From Burkholderiales bacterium (GTDB lineage: Bacteria > Pseudomonadota > Gammaproteobacteria > Burkholderiales > Burkholderiaceae_C): DNA of 64,000 nt. Shown here piece by piece: positions 26,803-35,154 of this stretch; the first letter of the stretch is position 1, and every line of letters starts with the position of its first letter. Below the pieces are notes generated by a model that was given only the letters and a program-made list of their open reading frames with translations, did no database searches and was not told the origin of the DNA. The stretch covers positions 1 through 64,000 of the forward strand of contig RXJW01000081.1 of NCBI GenBank assembly GCA_003963005.1, given 5' to 3'. Made by a program: the position numbers and the translations under genes.

Positions 26803-27567
26803 ATGCGGCGTGTGGTGTTCAACCAGAAGGGTGGCGTGGGCAAGTCCACGATCACGAGCAACCTCGCCGCGATCGCGGCGGCTGCCGGCCAGCGGGTGCT
26901 GGTCATCGACCTGGACTGCCAGGGCAACACCTCGCGCTACCTCCTTGGCGAAGCCGCCGATGAGGGGCATGCCGGCTCGGCTGACTTCTTCGCGCAGTCG
27001 CTGAAGTTCAGCGTCAAGGAAGTCGACACCAGCGCCTACATCGTGGCGAGCCCGTGGGAGAACCTGGACGTGATGCCGGCCTCGCCCGACCTGGACGAAC
27101 TGCACAGCAAGCTGGAGAGCCGCTACAAGATCTACAAGCTGCGCAACGCGCTGCAGCTGCTCGACGACCACTACGACGAGATCTGGATCGACACGCCGCC
27201 GGCGCTGAACTTCTACACACGCTCGGCGCTGATCGCTGCCGAGGGCTGTCTGATCCCGTTCGACTGCGACGACTTTTCGCGCCGCGCGCTCTACGGCCTG
27301 CTGGAGGCCGTGGAGGAGATCCGCGCCGACCACGCGCCCGAGCTGTCGGTCGAGGGCATCATCGTGAACCAGTTCCAGGCCCGCGCCTCCCTGCCGCAGC
27401 GCGTGGTGCAGGAGTTGCTGGATGAAGGGCTGCCGGTGCTGTCGCCCTACCTGTCGAGCAGCGTCAAGGTGAAGGAATCCCACGAGTTGGCCCGGCCGAT
27501 GATCCACCTGGACGCCCGCCACAAACTCACGCAGGAGCTCGTGGCCCTGTACGAATCGCTGGGCTGA
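26803..27567 (+). CDS. Orphan ParA/MinD-family ATPase
   Basis: A 254-residue Walker-type ATPase with a deviant Walker A motif (QKGGVGKST, residues 8-16), switch region VLVIDLDCQGNTSRYL and IWIDTPPALNFYT. ParA proteins form nucleotide-dependent gradients or filaments that move DNA or protein clusters. No parB, parS or partner gene is adjacent, and the chromosomal parA is normally beside parB and gidB, so this is an orphan that may position another cargo such as chemoreceptors or polar machinery. Own promoter and strong ribosome-binding site; convergent with the following gene. Confidence 0.9.
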   Translation: MRRVVFNQKGGVGKSTITSNLAAIAAAAGQRVLVIDLDCQGNTSRYLLGEAADEGHAGSADFFAQSLKFSVKEVDTSAYIVASPWENLDVMPASPDLDELHSKLESRYKIYKLRNALQLLDDHYDEIWIDTPPALNFYTRSALIAAEGCLIPFDCDDFSRRALYGLLEAVEEIRADHAPELSVEGIIVNQFQARASLPQRVVQELLDEGLPVLSPYLSSSVKVKESHELARPMIHLDARHKLTQELVALYESLG

Positions 27568-27583
27568 CGCCCGCGGCCGCGCC

Positions 27584-28339
27584 TCAGCGGCAGGCCGCAG
27601 CCAGCGCCAGACCCTGCTGGCGGGCCGCGGCGAGCGCGGCATCGTCGATCGGTTCGGCCAGACGGTCGCGCAGGCTCGCATCGCTCGTCGGGCGCCCGCG
27701 CAAACGCCCCTCGGCCACCGCATAGGCCACGGCCAGGCCCGGGTCCCGCGGGGACAGCTCGCCGCTGTCGTACTGTGTGGCCAGCACCCCGGCGGCCAAG
27801 GGCTCGCAGCGGGCTGCCGCCGCCTGCAACCCGGCGAGGGCCTCGGCGCGCCAGGCCTGCAGGGAGGCGGCATCCTGAGCCTGGCCCAAGTCAGGGCCTT
27901 CGAAGTAGAAATCGAGCTGCGCCTGGGGCAGGCCTGCGTGCATCGCTTGCGCGAGAAAGCGCATCCGCTCCTGCAGCAGCGACGCCGGCAGCCCCGGGCA
28001 GCGGGGCGCGTCGGGGCCAAGGCAGGCAGCCAGGCCCCGGTACGCCGCGTGTGCCGCCTGCGCGTCGCCCTGGCGGGCGGCCGCGATGAGCGCGTCGAGC
28101 GCGGCATACCGATCCATCGTGCGGCGGCCCTCACGTGCCGGCGTGCTCGCTGCGGGCTCGGCGGCCAGCGCCACCGGCAGCATGGCAGGAGACGCCCGCG
28201 CCAACCGCGTCGCGGGTGCCGCCTCCGCCGGTGCGGTCGCCGGCGGGCCGCCCGACGGCGACCTCGGCATCCACCAGGCACCCAGGACCAGACCCGCGGC
28301 GAGTGCCACGACCCCCAGGCCGCCCCAGCGCCGCGTCAT
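27584..28339 (-). CDS. Membrane-anchored alpha-helical protein, unknown
   Basis: A 251-residue protein starting MTRRWGGLGVVALAAGLVLGAWW, an uncleaved signal or single anchor, then a Pro/Ala-rich linker and a helical domain (about 75-251). Phrases such as ARQGDAQAAHAAYRGL hint at Sel1-like helical repeats, but the match is weak. Four Cys (ACLG, RCPG, ARCEP, AACR) may form disulfides in the periplasm. It starts seven bases after the stop of the upstream secreted protein on the same strand, so the two are likely co-transcribed. Confidence 0.7.
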   Translation of the reverse strand: MTRRWGGLGVVALAAGLVLGAWWMPRSPSGGPPATAPAEAAPATRLARASPAMLPVALAAEPAASTPAREGRRTMDRYAALDALIAAARQGDAQAAHAAYRGLAACLGPDAPRCPGLPASLLQERMRFLAQAMHAGLPQAQLDFYFEGPDLGQAQDAASLQAWRAEALAGLQAAAARCEPLAAGVLATQYDSGELSPRDPGLAVAYAVAEGRLRGRPTSDASLRDRLAEPIDDAALAAARQQGLALAAACR

Positions 28340-28346
28340 CGGCGCC

Positions 28347-28829
28347 TCAGTTCCAGAGGTAGCAGTAGGTCTGGCTGCGCTCGATGTTGCTGCCCACGCT
28401 GCCGCCGGCCGAGAAGCGCTTGACCCAGCCGTTGGGGGCACTGGTCGTCGGCACATTGCCGCAGTTGGTGTGCACCCAGTGGATGCCGATGCCGCTGGTG
28501 TACTTGGCACCGCACAGCTCCAGCCGGTCGTTCACCTGGATGGCCGCGAGCGAGGCCGGCACGGTGCTGGCGTTCTTGACGTAGTCGACGGCGAAGACGT
28601 TGTCGATCGCGACGTCGTAGACCTTGCCGTCCTGGTCGGCCCGCAGGCTCAGCTTGGTGTGGGAGAGCTGGATGCCCTGGATCGTCTGCGATGCGGCAGC
28701 GAACTTGGGCGCGGAGGTGACCGTGCCGGTCAGGAAGCTCCCCTTGGCGGCGGTGCACAGGCTCTGTTCGCTGGCCGAAGCAGAGGTGGCCAGAGCCAGC
28801 AGCAGGCTGGTGATGAGTACGGTCTTCAA
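28347..28829 (-). CDS. Small secreted protein, possibly DUF3465-like
   Basis: A 160-residue exported protein with signal peptide MKTVLITSLLLALATSASA and five Cys. The middle and end (VNDRLELCGAKYTS, GIHWVHTNCGN, PNGWVKRF) resemble the DUF3465 pattern in which a G-D turn and an IHWTH segment precede GW; this is a faint similarity seen by eye. It has lower GC and different codon use from its neighbours. Function unknown. It starts 198 bases from the divergent oxygenase-like gene and leads into the downstream helical protein. Confidence 0.7.
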   Translation of the reverse strand: MKTVLITSLLLALATSASASEQSLCTAAKGSFLTGTVTSAPKFAAASQTIQGIQLSHTKLSLRADQDGKVYDVAIDNVFAVDYVKNASTVPASLAAIQVNDRLELCGAKYTSGIGIHWVHTNCGNVPTTSAPNGWVKRFSAGGSVGSNIERSQTYCYLWN

Positions 28830-29027
28830 TGCGGTTCCTTGGTCGTCGACATGAATCCCGGCCGGTGCCGGGGCGGGCGGAGCGACCGAGAACCGGCGAG
28901 CCCCGCAGACACGCTAGCCTGACCGTGCGGCATTGCGCGCCCGTGACATCACGGCCCCGAAAAAAGGGACGTCGTTGCCGTTGACATTCGCGTTTCTTGC
29001 GCGTCGGCGCGGCACCAGAATGCGCGC

Positions 29028-29606
29028 ATGAGCGATACCCCTGCCGTGCACGTCGTCGGCGCGACCGTCCAGACCGACCTGCCCATCGTCATTGCCGAAC
29101 TCGGTGCGGTGGCGGACCGTCTGCACCTGGCTCGCGAGGCCATCGACGAGCTGCGCGTGAGTCACCCGCAGCCGCCGACCTCCAACGTGAAGGCGAGCTA
29201 CATGAGCCCGTGGAAGAGCCACATGCTCAACCCGAAGCTGCTGCCGCTGTGCGCGAGCGTGCTGGACATCGCGAAGGAAGCTGCGCCCAAGGCCTGGTCG
29301 GGCCACCTGGACGGCCTCGGACTGGATCTCTTCGTGACCGATTGCTGGGGCGCCATCTACGAGCAGGCTGACCATACCGAGCGCCACAACCACTGGCCGG
29401 CGGACCTGAGCTGCGTCGTCTACCTGGAGGCCGAGCCCGGCTGCGCGCCGCTCGTGTTCTCCGGCAAGAGCGCTTTCCACCCGCGGCCTGCCACCCTCGT
29501 CATGTTCCCCGGCATCGCGATGCATGAAGTGCCGCCGACACCCGGGCGGCGGGTGATCGTGGCGATGAACCTGTTCAAGACGATGGCGGCACCGGCGGCA
29601 AGCTGA
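29028..29606 (+). CDS. Putative 2OG-Fe(II) oxygenase-like protein
   Basis: A 192-residue double-stranded-beta-helix protein of the putative 2OG-Fe(II) oxygenase family (PF13759 type). Likely metal-site region: TERHNHWPADLSCVVYLE near residue 110, and FPGIAMHEV near 163 carrying the second His; RRVIVAMNLF offers the 2-oxoglutarate-binding Arg. Members hydroxylate unknown substrates. The PF13759 assignment is by pattern, and the usual HxD dyad appears as HNHWPAD. Its 3' end overlaps the convergent kinase gene by 32 bases. Confidence 0.7.
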   Translation: MSDTPAVHVVGATVQTDLPIVIAELGAVADRLHLAREAIDELRVSHPQPPTSNVKASYMSPWKSHMLNPKLLPLCASVLDIAKEAAPKAWSGHLDGLGLDLFVTDCWGAIYEQADHTERHNHWPADLSCVVYLEAEPGCAPLVFSGKSAFHPRPATLVMFPGIAMHEVPPTPGRRVIVAMNLFKTMAAPAAS

Positions 29607-30960
29607 GGCGGGCCCGCAGGCCGGGGCCGGCTTGTGCGTCGAGCAGCTCGAGCTGCCCGCCGTGGCGGCTTGCGATGTCGGCGGCGATCGCCAGACCCAG
29701 GCCGCTGCCGGAGCCGCTGGCCGTGCTGCCACGCCGGAAGCGCTGCATGGCGGCGGCGCGCTCCGAAGGCGGGATGCCCGGGCCGTTGTCCTCGACTTCC
29801 AGCCAGGGGCCCTCGGGCGAGGTGCCGCAGCGCACCGTGATGCGTGCGCCGCTGCCGGCATAGCTGACGGCGTTGTGGATCAGGTTTTCGAGCAGTTCGC
29901 GCAGCAGGAAGGCATGGCCGATCGCCGGCGCCTCGGCCAGCTCGAAGCCCAGGTCCACGCCGCTGGGCAGGCTGCGGTGGGCCCAGTCCTGGCCGGTCTC
30001 GGTCGCGATGTCGCGCAGGTCGATGCGCTGATGCACGTCCATGCTGCGGTCTTCCGCACGGGCCAGCGACAGCAGCTGCTGCGCCAACCGCGCGCTGCGC
30101 ATGACCCGGTGCCGCAGGCGCTGCAGCATCGGGTCGGCACGTTGGTCGTGCGGCTCCAGCATGGCCAGCTCGATCTCGGTCTGCAAGGAGGTCAGCGGGG
30201 TGCGCAGCTGATGCGCGGCATCGGCGAGGAACTCGCGCTGAGCCCCGGCCGCCCGCGCCAGGCGCTCGAAGAGCCGGTTGAACGCCGCCTGCAGCGGCAC
30301 CAGCTCGCGCGGCAGGCTCGCATCCAGCGGCGTAAGGCGGTGCAGGTCGCGGTGCTCGAGCTCGGCACTCAGCTCGGTCAGCGGCGACAGCCCCTGGCGA
30401 ATGGCCCACCAGCCCGCCAGGGCAAGCAGCAACGCAAGGCCGGCGCCATTCAGCATCACGAGCGTCACGATCTCCCGCTGCAGGGCATCGCGCTTGTGCA
30501 GGGTCTCGGCAGCGAGGATCTGGCACTGACGCCCACCCCCACAGTCATGCCCGAGCTGCACCAGGCGCAAGGCCCGGTCGCGCAGCTTCACGTCGCCGTA
30601 CCAGGACTTGCCGGCCGGCTGCGGCGCCGGGCGCGGCTGGAGATCGACCAAGCCGGCATCGCCCTGCAGCACCTCGCCGTTCGGCGCCAGCACCAGGTAG
30701 AAGACGTCATCCTGCCGGTCGAAGCGCAAGGCCCGGTCCATCGTGGCACTGATTTCGATGCGCGGCTCGCCGCCGCGGGTATCGATCTGACCGGCCAGCG
30801 TGAGCGCCGTGTCTTCCAGACCTTCGTCGAGCCAGCTTTGCGCGCTGGCCTGCACCTGCTGGTACAGGCCCACGCCGAGCAGTGGCGTGCCCACCACCAG
30901 GGGCAGCATCAGCCAGCCGAACAGCCGTCGCTGCAGGCTGGATGGTGAACGCTCAACCAA
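29575..30960 (-). CDS. Sensor histidine kinase (TctE/QseC type)
   Basis: A 461-residue kinase: N-terminal helix LFGWLMLPLVVGTPLLGVGL, periplasmic 2CSK_N-type sensor domain (about 36-160), second helix (about 163-187), HAMP, HisKA with His250 (LADAAHQLRTPLTSL), and HATPase with N box ENLIHNAVSYA, EDNGPGIP and SGSGLGLAIAADI. The start is a TTG at 30960 that overlaps the regulator stop by eight bases; the next ATG falls inside the first helix. A pair of Cys in the sensor (HDCGGGRQC) is notable. It pairs with the regulator just upstream; TctDE-like systems often sense carboxylates. Confidence 0.9.
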   Translation of the reverse strand: MVERSPSSLQRRLFGWLMLPLVVGTPLLGVGLYQQVQASAQSWLDEGLEDTALTLAGQIDTRGGEPRIEISATMDRALRFDRQDDVFYLVLAPNGEVLQGDAGLVDLQPRPAPQPAGKSWYGDVKLRDRALRLVQLGHDCGGGRQCQILAAETLHKRDALQREIVTLVMLNGAGLALLLALAGWWAIRQGLSPLTELSAELEHRDLHRLTPLDASLPRELVPLQAAFNRLFERLARAAGAQREFLADAAHQLRTPLTSLQTEIELAMLEPHDQRADPMLQRLRHRVMRSARLAQQLLSLARAEDRSMDVHQRIDLRDIATETGQDWAHRSLPSGVDLGFELAEAPAIGHAFLLRELLENLIHNAVSYAGSGARITVRCGTSPEGPWLEVEDNGPGIPPSERAAAMQRFRRGSTASGSGSGLGLAIAADIASRHGGQLELLDAQAGPGLRARLSLPPVPPSS

Positions 30961-31621
30961 TTTCTTCGAGCAGGTATCCGAGGCCGCGGACCGTGCGCAG
31001 CTGCACGCCGCCGGGTTCGATCTTGGCGCGCAGGCGCGACAGGCAGACCTCGATGGCGTTGTCACTGACGCCCTGATCCCAGGCATTGCTGGCCAGCGCG
31101 ATGTGCTCCTTCGGCACGACCTTGCCGGCGCGCGCCATCAGGAAGCCGAGCACATCCCACTCGCGGGCGGACAGGGCCAGCGGCTCGTCCTCGATGTAGG
31201 CACGGCGTGCCTCCTGGTCGATGCGCAGGCGCGCCAACTGCAACTGGTTGCTCGTGCGCGCCTGGCTGCGGCGCACCAGCGCACGGGCCCGGGCAACGAG
31301 TTCGGTCAGCGCGAAGGGCTTGACGAGGTAGTCGTCGGCGCCACCCTCCAGGCCCCGTACCCGGTCCTCGACGGCGTCACGCGCCGTGAGGATGAGCACC
31401 GGCACGGCGATGCTCTCGGCGCGCACCCGGCGCAGCGTCTCGAAGCCGTCGATGCCCGCCAGGCCGATGTCCAGGATCAGCAGGTCGTAGGCATCCTCGC
31501 GCAGCGAACGTGGCACCGGCTCGCCGCGGGCGGTACAGTCCACGACCCAGCCTTGGGAGCGCAAGGCGCGGGCGGTGGTCTCGACGAGGTGTTCGTCATC
31601 TTCGACGAGCAGGATGCGCAT
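30953..31621 (-). CDS. Response regulator (OmpR family), partner of the adjacent kinase
   Basis: A 222-residue regulator: receiver with VEDDE, phosphoacceptor Asp51 (LLILDIGLAGIDGF) and Lys (ADDYLVKPF), then an OmpR/PhoB winged helix (about 125-222) with VSDNAIEVCLSRLRAKIEP. First gene of the two-component operon, in the TctD/QseB subgroup. Divergent from the hydrolase-ACP-ketosynthase operon with a 117-base gap, so it could control that operon; this is inference from position. Confidence 0.93.
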   Translation of the reverse strand: MRILLVEDDEHLVETTARALRSQGWVVDCTARGEPVPRSLREDAYDLLILDIGLAGIDGFETLRRVRAESIAVPVLILTARDAVEDRVRGLEGGADDYLVKPFALTELVARARALVRRSQARTSNQLQLARLRIDQEARRAYIEDEPLALSAREWDVLGFLMARAGKVVPKEHIALASNAWDQGVSDNAIEVCLSRLRAKIEPGGVQLRTVRGLGYLLEEIG

Positions 31622-31738
31622 GGTCACAAGTATGGCGCGACATGGCCCATCCTGCTGACACGGGACTGTCAAAGCCGGAAAGCCGCCGGCAAGGAGCGCG
31701 ACAAGCGGATGACGGGCAGCCTGCCGACAATACTTCAC

Positions 31739-32578
31739 ATGAACTCGTCTCCTGCGCAGCGCCCGGCAGTGCTGCTGTTTCATGGCCTGTGTGCCAACCC
31801 GCTCGAACTGGCGCCTGTGGCCAAGTCTCTCCGAGAGGTCGGTTATGTCGTCGAAGTCCCGGCCATGGCGGGGTACGGCGTCAGCAGCAGCACCGGCGAG
31901 CAACTGCCGGTACCGCCCTTCGAGCACTGGCTGGCCGAGGCCGAAGCCGCCTTCGACCGCCTGGCGGCGACCCATGGCCGCGTCGCCGTCGGCGGCCTGT
32001 GCATGGGCGCCGTGCTGGCCCTGGCCCTGGCAGCCCGGCGCCCTGCCGCTGCAATGGTGCTGATTTCCACGACGCTGCACTTCGACGGCTGGAACGTCTC
32101 GCCCTGGCGCCGCCTGCTCCCGCTGGCCTACCTGCCGCCGCTGCGCCGGCGCATGAGCTTCCGCGAGACCGCACCCTTCGGCCTCAAGAACGAGCGGCTG
32201 CGTGCCTGGGTCGAGCAGGCCATGGCCACCTCCCAGGTGTCGGCCGTGGGCGCCGCGCGCCTGTCGGCCGCATCGTTGTACGAGGCCTCGCGGCTGATCC
32301 GCCACGTGCGGGCACGGCTGCCGCGGCTGGCTGCGCCGACCGTGGTGCTGCATGCGACCGAAGATGACGTCGCCAGCCCCCGCACGGTGCACGAGCTCCA
32401 ACAGCGCCTGGGCCAGACGCCCGAGGTGCACTGGTTCCACGACAGCTATCACATGCTGACGCTGGACAATGAGCGCGTCGCCGTCGCACGCACGGTGCGC
32501 GATTTCCTGCTGCGCAGCCACCCGCTGGCCACGCTCTCCTCTCCTTCTGCCGTCACCGCCCATGAGCAACACGCTTGA
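31739..32578 (+). CDS. Alpha/beta hydrolase with a Cys nucleophile elbow
   Basis: A 279-residue alpha/beta hydrolase of the carboxylesterase/S33 type. The oxyanion motif LLFHGLCANPLEL is at about 12-24; the nucleophile elbow reads GGLCMG with Cys88 where Ser is expected; Asp209 (HATEDDVAS) and His238 (SYHMLTLD) complete the triad. A Cys nucleophile is known in dienelactone hydrolases and favours thioester chemistry. The start at 31739 has GACAAT seven bases upstream (leaderless type); an ATG at 31709 is an alternative. It overlaps the acyl carrier protein gene by 17 bases, suggesting it releases or edits acyl chains on that carrier. Confidence 0.85.
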   Translation: MNSSPAQRPAVLLFHGLCANPLELAPVAKSLREVGYVVEVPAMAGYGVSSSTGEQLPVPPFEHWLAEAEAAFDRLAATHGRVAVGGLCMGAVLALALAARRPAAAMVLISTTLHFDGWNVSPWRRLLPLAYLPPLRRRMSFRETAPFGLKNERLRAWVEQAMATSQVSAVGAARLSAASLYEASRLIRHVRARLPRLAAPTVVLHATEDDVASPRTVHELQQRLGQTPEVHWFHDSYHMLTLDNERVAVARTVRDFLLRSHPLATLSSPSAVTAHEQHA

Positions 32579-32819
32579 ACAACTCTGCACCATCGCCCAA
32601 CGCGAGCTCGGCGCGGAAGCCCTGACCGACAAGGTCAACACGCCCTTCTCCGAACTGGGCCTGGACTCCCTCGGGCTGGTGGACTTCATGTTCACGGTGG
32701 AGGACCACTTCCACATCAACATCGAGCACGACAAGGCGCTCGCCAACCCGACGCTGTCCGGCCTGGCAGCTCTGGTGGACGAACTGCTCGCTGCCAAGAC
32801 GCAGCCTGCGGCCGCCTGA
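32562..32819 (+). CDS. Acyl carrier protein
   Basis: An 85-residue carrier protein with the phosphopantetheine site Ser36 in ELGLDSLGLVDFMF and the acidic helix 2. The N-terminus LEQLCTIAQRELG and C-terminus LAALVDELLA are typical. It is not the housekeeping AcpP, whose neighbours would be fabD-fabG-fabF. Stop and the following ketosynthase start overlap by one base (TGATG). It should carry intermediates for the ketosynthase and hydrolase encoded on either side. Confidence 0.9.
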   Translation: MSNTLEQLCTIAQRELGAEALTDKVNTPFSELGLDSLGLVDFMFTVEDHFHINIEHDKALANPTLSGLAALVDELLAAKTQPAAA

Positions 32820-34036
32820 TGCGCATCTGGATCACCGGGCTCGGCGCAATCAGCGCGCTGGGCACGGGCGCCGAGGTGCTGGCGGACAGCCTGCAGGCCG
32901 GCCGATCCGGCATCACGGCACAACCGGGCAGCGAACCGCACACGCTGCGCCCTTTCGCGGCCGCCGTCGTGTCGACCCCGGTCGGCGCCCACCTGCCGCC
33001 GGCGCAGCGCAACCTGTACGACCGGCACAGCCTGCTCGCGCTCGAAGCGGCTGCCGAGGCCTGGGCCCAGGCGGGCCTGCCGGCCACGGCACCTGACCCC
33101 GACCGGGCGGCCGTGGCCTGGGGCACGGGCCTCGGGGGCGCAGGCTCCATCGAAGCCTCGTATCAGCAGATGTTCACGGCCCATCCGCCGCGAGTGCACC
33201 CGTACACCGTCGTGCGCGTGATGGCCAACTCCGCCGCCTCGCACCTGGCGATGCGGCACCAACTGCGCGCCGCACAGCTCGCGGTATCCAACGCCTGCGC
33301 CTCATCCGCCCAGGCGATCGGCGAGGCCCTGTGGCTGCTGCGCAATGGCCGCGCCGACGTCGTGCTGGTCGGCGGGTCCGAATCCATGCTCAACACCGGC
33401 AGTGCCCTGGGCTGGCAGGCGATGGGCGTCATGGCACCGCTGGATGCGGCTGAGCCCGGGCAGAGCTGCCGACCGTTCGACGATGCTCGCCAGGGCCTGG
33501 TGCTCGGTGAAGGCGCTGCGGCGCTGGTGCTGGAGACCGAGGCCCACGCGCACGCCCGTGGCGCCGTGCCGCTGGCTGAACTCGCAGGTTACGGGCACAG
33601 CGTCGACGCGACGCACTTGTCCCGACCCGATGCGGCCGGCCAGGCGCGCGCCATGCAGGCGGCCCTGCGGGATGCCGGCTTGGCGCCTGAGGAGGTCGGC
33701 TACATCAATGCCCACGGCACCGCGACAGAGGTGGGTGATGCGGTGGAGGCCAGCTCCATCGAGGCCGTCTTCGGCACCCGTGCCGTGCCGGTGTCGGCCA
33801 CGAAGGCGCTGCACGGCCACCTCATCGGCGCCGGCGGCGCACTGGAACTGGTAGCGACCGTGCAGGCGCTGCGCCGCGGCCTGCTGCCGGCCAGCGCCCA
33901 TGTGCGCGCCAGCGGTCTTGCCGCCCAGGTCGACCTGATCCTCGGCGCCGCTCGGCCGACCAACGCCACGGTCGCCCTGTCCAACTCCTTCGCCTTTGGT
34001 GGCAGCAACGTCACGCTGGCGGTGCGCCGCAGTTGA
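32819..34036 (+). CDS. Beta-ketoacyl-ACP synthase (KAS II-like)
   Basis: A 405-residue condensing enzyme with the thiolase-fold triad: Cys160 (VSNACASSAQAI), His299 (YINAHGTAT) and His334 with Lys329 (TKALHGHLIGAGG), and the C-terminal SNSFAFGGSNVTL motif. It condenses an acyl group with malonyl-ACP. Length fits KAS I/II. The usual TACAT/S motif is NACASS, as in ketosynthases of polyketide and aryl-polyene-type clusters. It is the last gene of the hydrolase-ACP-KAS operon; no ketoreductase, dehydratase or ligase is adjacent, so the product is unknown. Confidence 0.92.
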   Translation: MRIWITGLGAISALGTGAEVLADSLQAGRSGITAQPGSEPHTLRPFAAAVVSTPVGAHLPPAQRNLYDRHSLLALEAAAEAWAQAGLPATAPDPDRAAVAWGTGLGGAGSIEASYQQMFTAHPPRVHPYTVVRVMANSAASHLAMRHQLRAAQLAVSNACASSAQAIGEALWLLRNGRADVVLVGGSESMLNTGSALGWQAMGVMAPLDAAEPGQSCRPFDDARQGLVLGEGAAALVLETEAHAHARGAVPLAELAGYGHSVDATHLSRPDAAGQARAMQAALRDAGLAPEEVGYINAHGTATEVGDAVEASSIEAVFGTRAVPVSATKALHGHLIGAGGALELVATVQALRRGLLPASAHVRASGLAAQVDLILGAARPTNATVALSNSFAFGGSNVTLAVRRS

Positions 34037-34042
34037 GGGGTC

Positions 34043-34070
34043 GCCCCGGGGCACCCGCCGCGCCCGGGGC
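34043..34070 (+). terminator. Candidate terminator of the ketosynthase operon
   Basis: GCCCCGGG (34043-34050) pairs with CCCGGGGC (34063-34070) across a 12-base loop, six bases past the stop. Followed by TTGTG, a short U-rich start. Confidence 0.55.
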
Positions 34071-34184
34071 TTGTGAGCGATTCACCGGGAACCTGCACCT
34101 GCCGAGCGGTTACTCAGCGGGATCGACGGACTACCATTGCCGACTCGCTGCCCGAGTCCGCCCGAGTCCTCCAGGGGCCTACCG

Positions 34185-35054
34185 ATGAAACTGCTCGCCA
34201 AGTTCAACCTCGTCTACCTGCTCGTCATGAGCCTGGGCATCGCGCTCAGCGGCTACATCGCCCGCAGCCTGCTGCAGGAAAACGCCCAGCAGGAGACCGT
34301 CGCCAGCGCGCGCATGTTGATGGAGAAGGCGCTGGCCGTGCGCAACTACACCAACACGCAGATCAAGCCGCTGCTGGTGGGGCAGATGGCGCAGGAGTTC
34401 CTGCCGCAGACGGTGCCGAGCTATTCGGCCACCGAGGTGCTCGGGACGCTGCTGGCCAAGCATCCCGAGTTCGCCTACAAGGAGGCGACGCTCAACCCGA
34501 CCAACCCGCGTGACCGTGCGACGAGCTGGGAGGTCGACATCGTCGGCCAGTTCCGCTCGTCGGCCGAGCTGAAGGAGACGGTCGGCACGCGCGACACACC
34601 GGCGGGCCCGTCGCTGTACATCGCCCGGCCGCTGCGCATCACCGATCCCGCCTGCCTCGCCTGCCACAGCAGTGTCGACGCGGCGCCGGCCACGATGGTG
34701 GCGAAGTACGGCCCGGCCAACGGCTTCGGCTGGAACCTCAACGAGGTCATCGGGGCGCAGATCGTGTCGGTGCCGCTCGGCGTGCCGCTGCAGCGGGCCG
34801 ACCAGACCTTCAAGGTGTTCATCAGCTCGCTGATCGGCGTGTTCGTGGCGGTCGGCATCGTGCTGAACCTGATGGTGTGGCTGCTGGTGGTGCGCCCGGT
34901 CACGCAGCTGTCGGCGCTGGCCGACCGCGTCAGCCAGGGCGAGCTGGACGCGCCGGAGTTCCAGACCCGCGGCCGCGACGAGATCGCGACGCTGTCCGAC
35001 TCCTTCTCCCGCATGCGCGCCAGCGTCGTGCAAGCGATGAAGCTGCTGGAATGA
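34185..35054 (+). CDS. DUF3365 (Tll0287-like) heme-type sensor with HAMP domain
   Basis: A 289-residue membrane protein: N-terminal helix (LVYLLVMSLGIALSGYI), periplasmic DUF3365/Tll0287-like domain (about 30-200) with a c-type heme motif CLACH at about 162-166, second helix (ISSLIGVFVAVGIVLNLMVW), HAMP domain, and a short C-terminus (SRMRASVVQAMKLLE). No kinase or methyl-accepting output is attached, so HAMP must signal through a partner; the Ser/Thr kinase 100 bases downstream is an obvious candidate. Possible redox or gas sensing. The ATG at 34185 begins the signal-anchor; upstream frame is non-coding. Confidence 0.87.
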   Translation: MKLLAKFNLVYLLVMSLGIALSGYIARSLLQENAQQETVASARMLMEKALAVRNYTNTQIKPLLVGQMAQEFLPQTVPSYSATEVLGTLLAKHPEFAYKEATLNPTNPRDRATSWEVDIVGQFRSSAELKETVGTRDTPAGPSLYIARPLRITDPACLACHSSVDAAPATMVAKYGPANGFGWNLNEVIGAQIVSVPLGVPLQRADQTFKVFISSLIGVFVAVGIVLNLMVWLLVVRPVTQLSALADRVSQGELDAPEFQTRGRDEIATLSDSFSRMRASVVQAMKLLE

Positions 35055-35057
35055 GAC

Positions 35058-35135
35058 CCCCCCGACCGGCTTCGCCGGCCCCGCAAGGGGCGCCGCCTGT
35101 GGCCTGGCAAAGCCAGTTCCACGGCGGCCGCTGGG
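35058..35135. repeat. Structured intergenic repeat of Burkholderiales type
   Basis: About 78 bases with nested hairpins: CCGGC-TTC-GCCGG, CCCC-GCAA-GGGG, CTGGC-AAA-GCCAG, and an outer GCCGCC/GGCGGC pairing. Dispersed palindromic elements of this style, with a CCCCGCAAGGGG-like core and a CGGCGGCCGCTGG tail, are frequent between genes in related genomes. It lies between the DUF3365 and kinase genes and may act as a terminator or stability element. Confidence 0.55.
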
Positions 35136-35154
35136 CAACGCCCTCCATGTGCAA

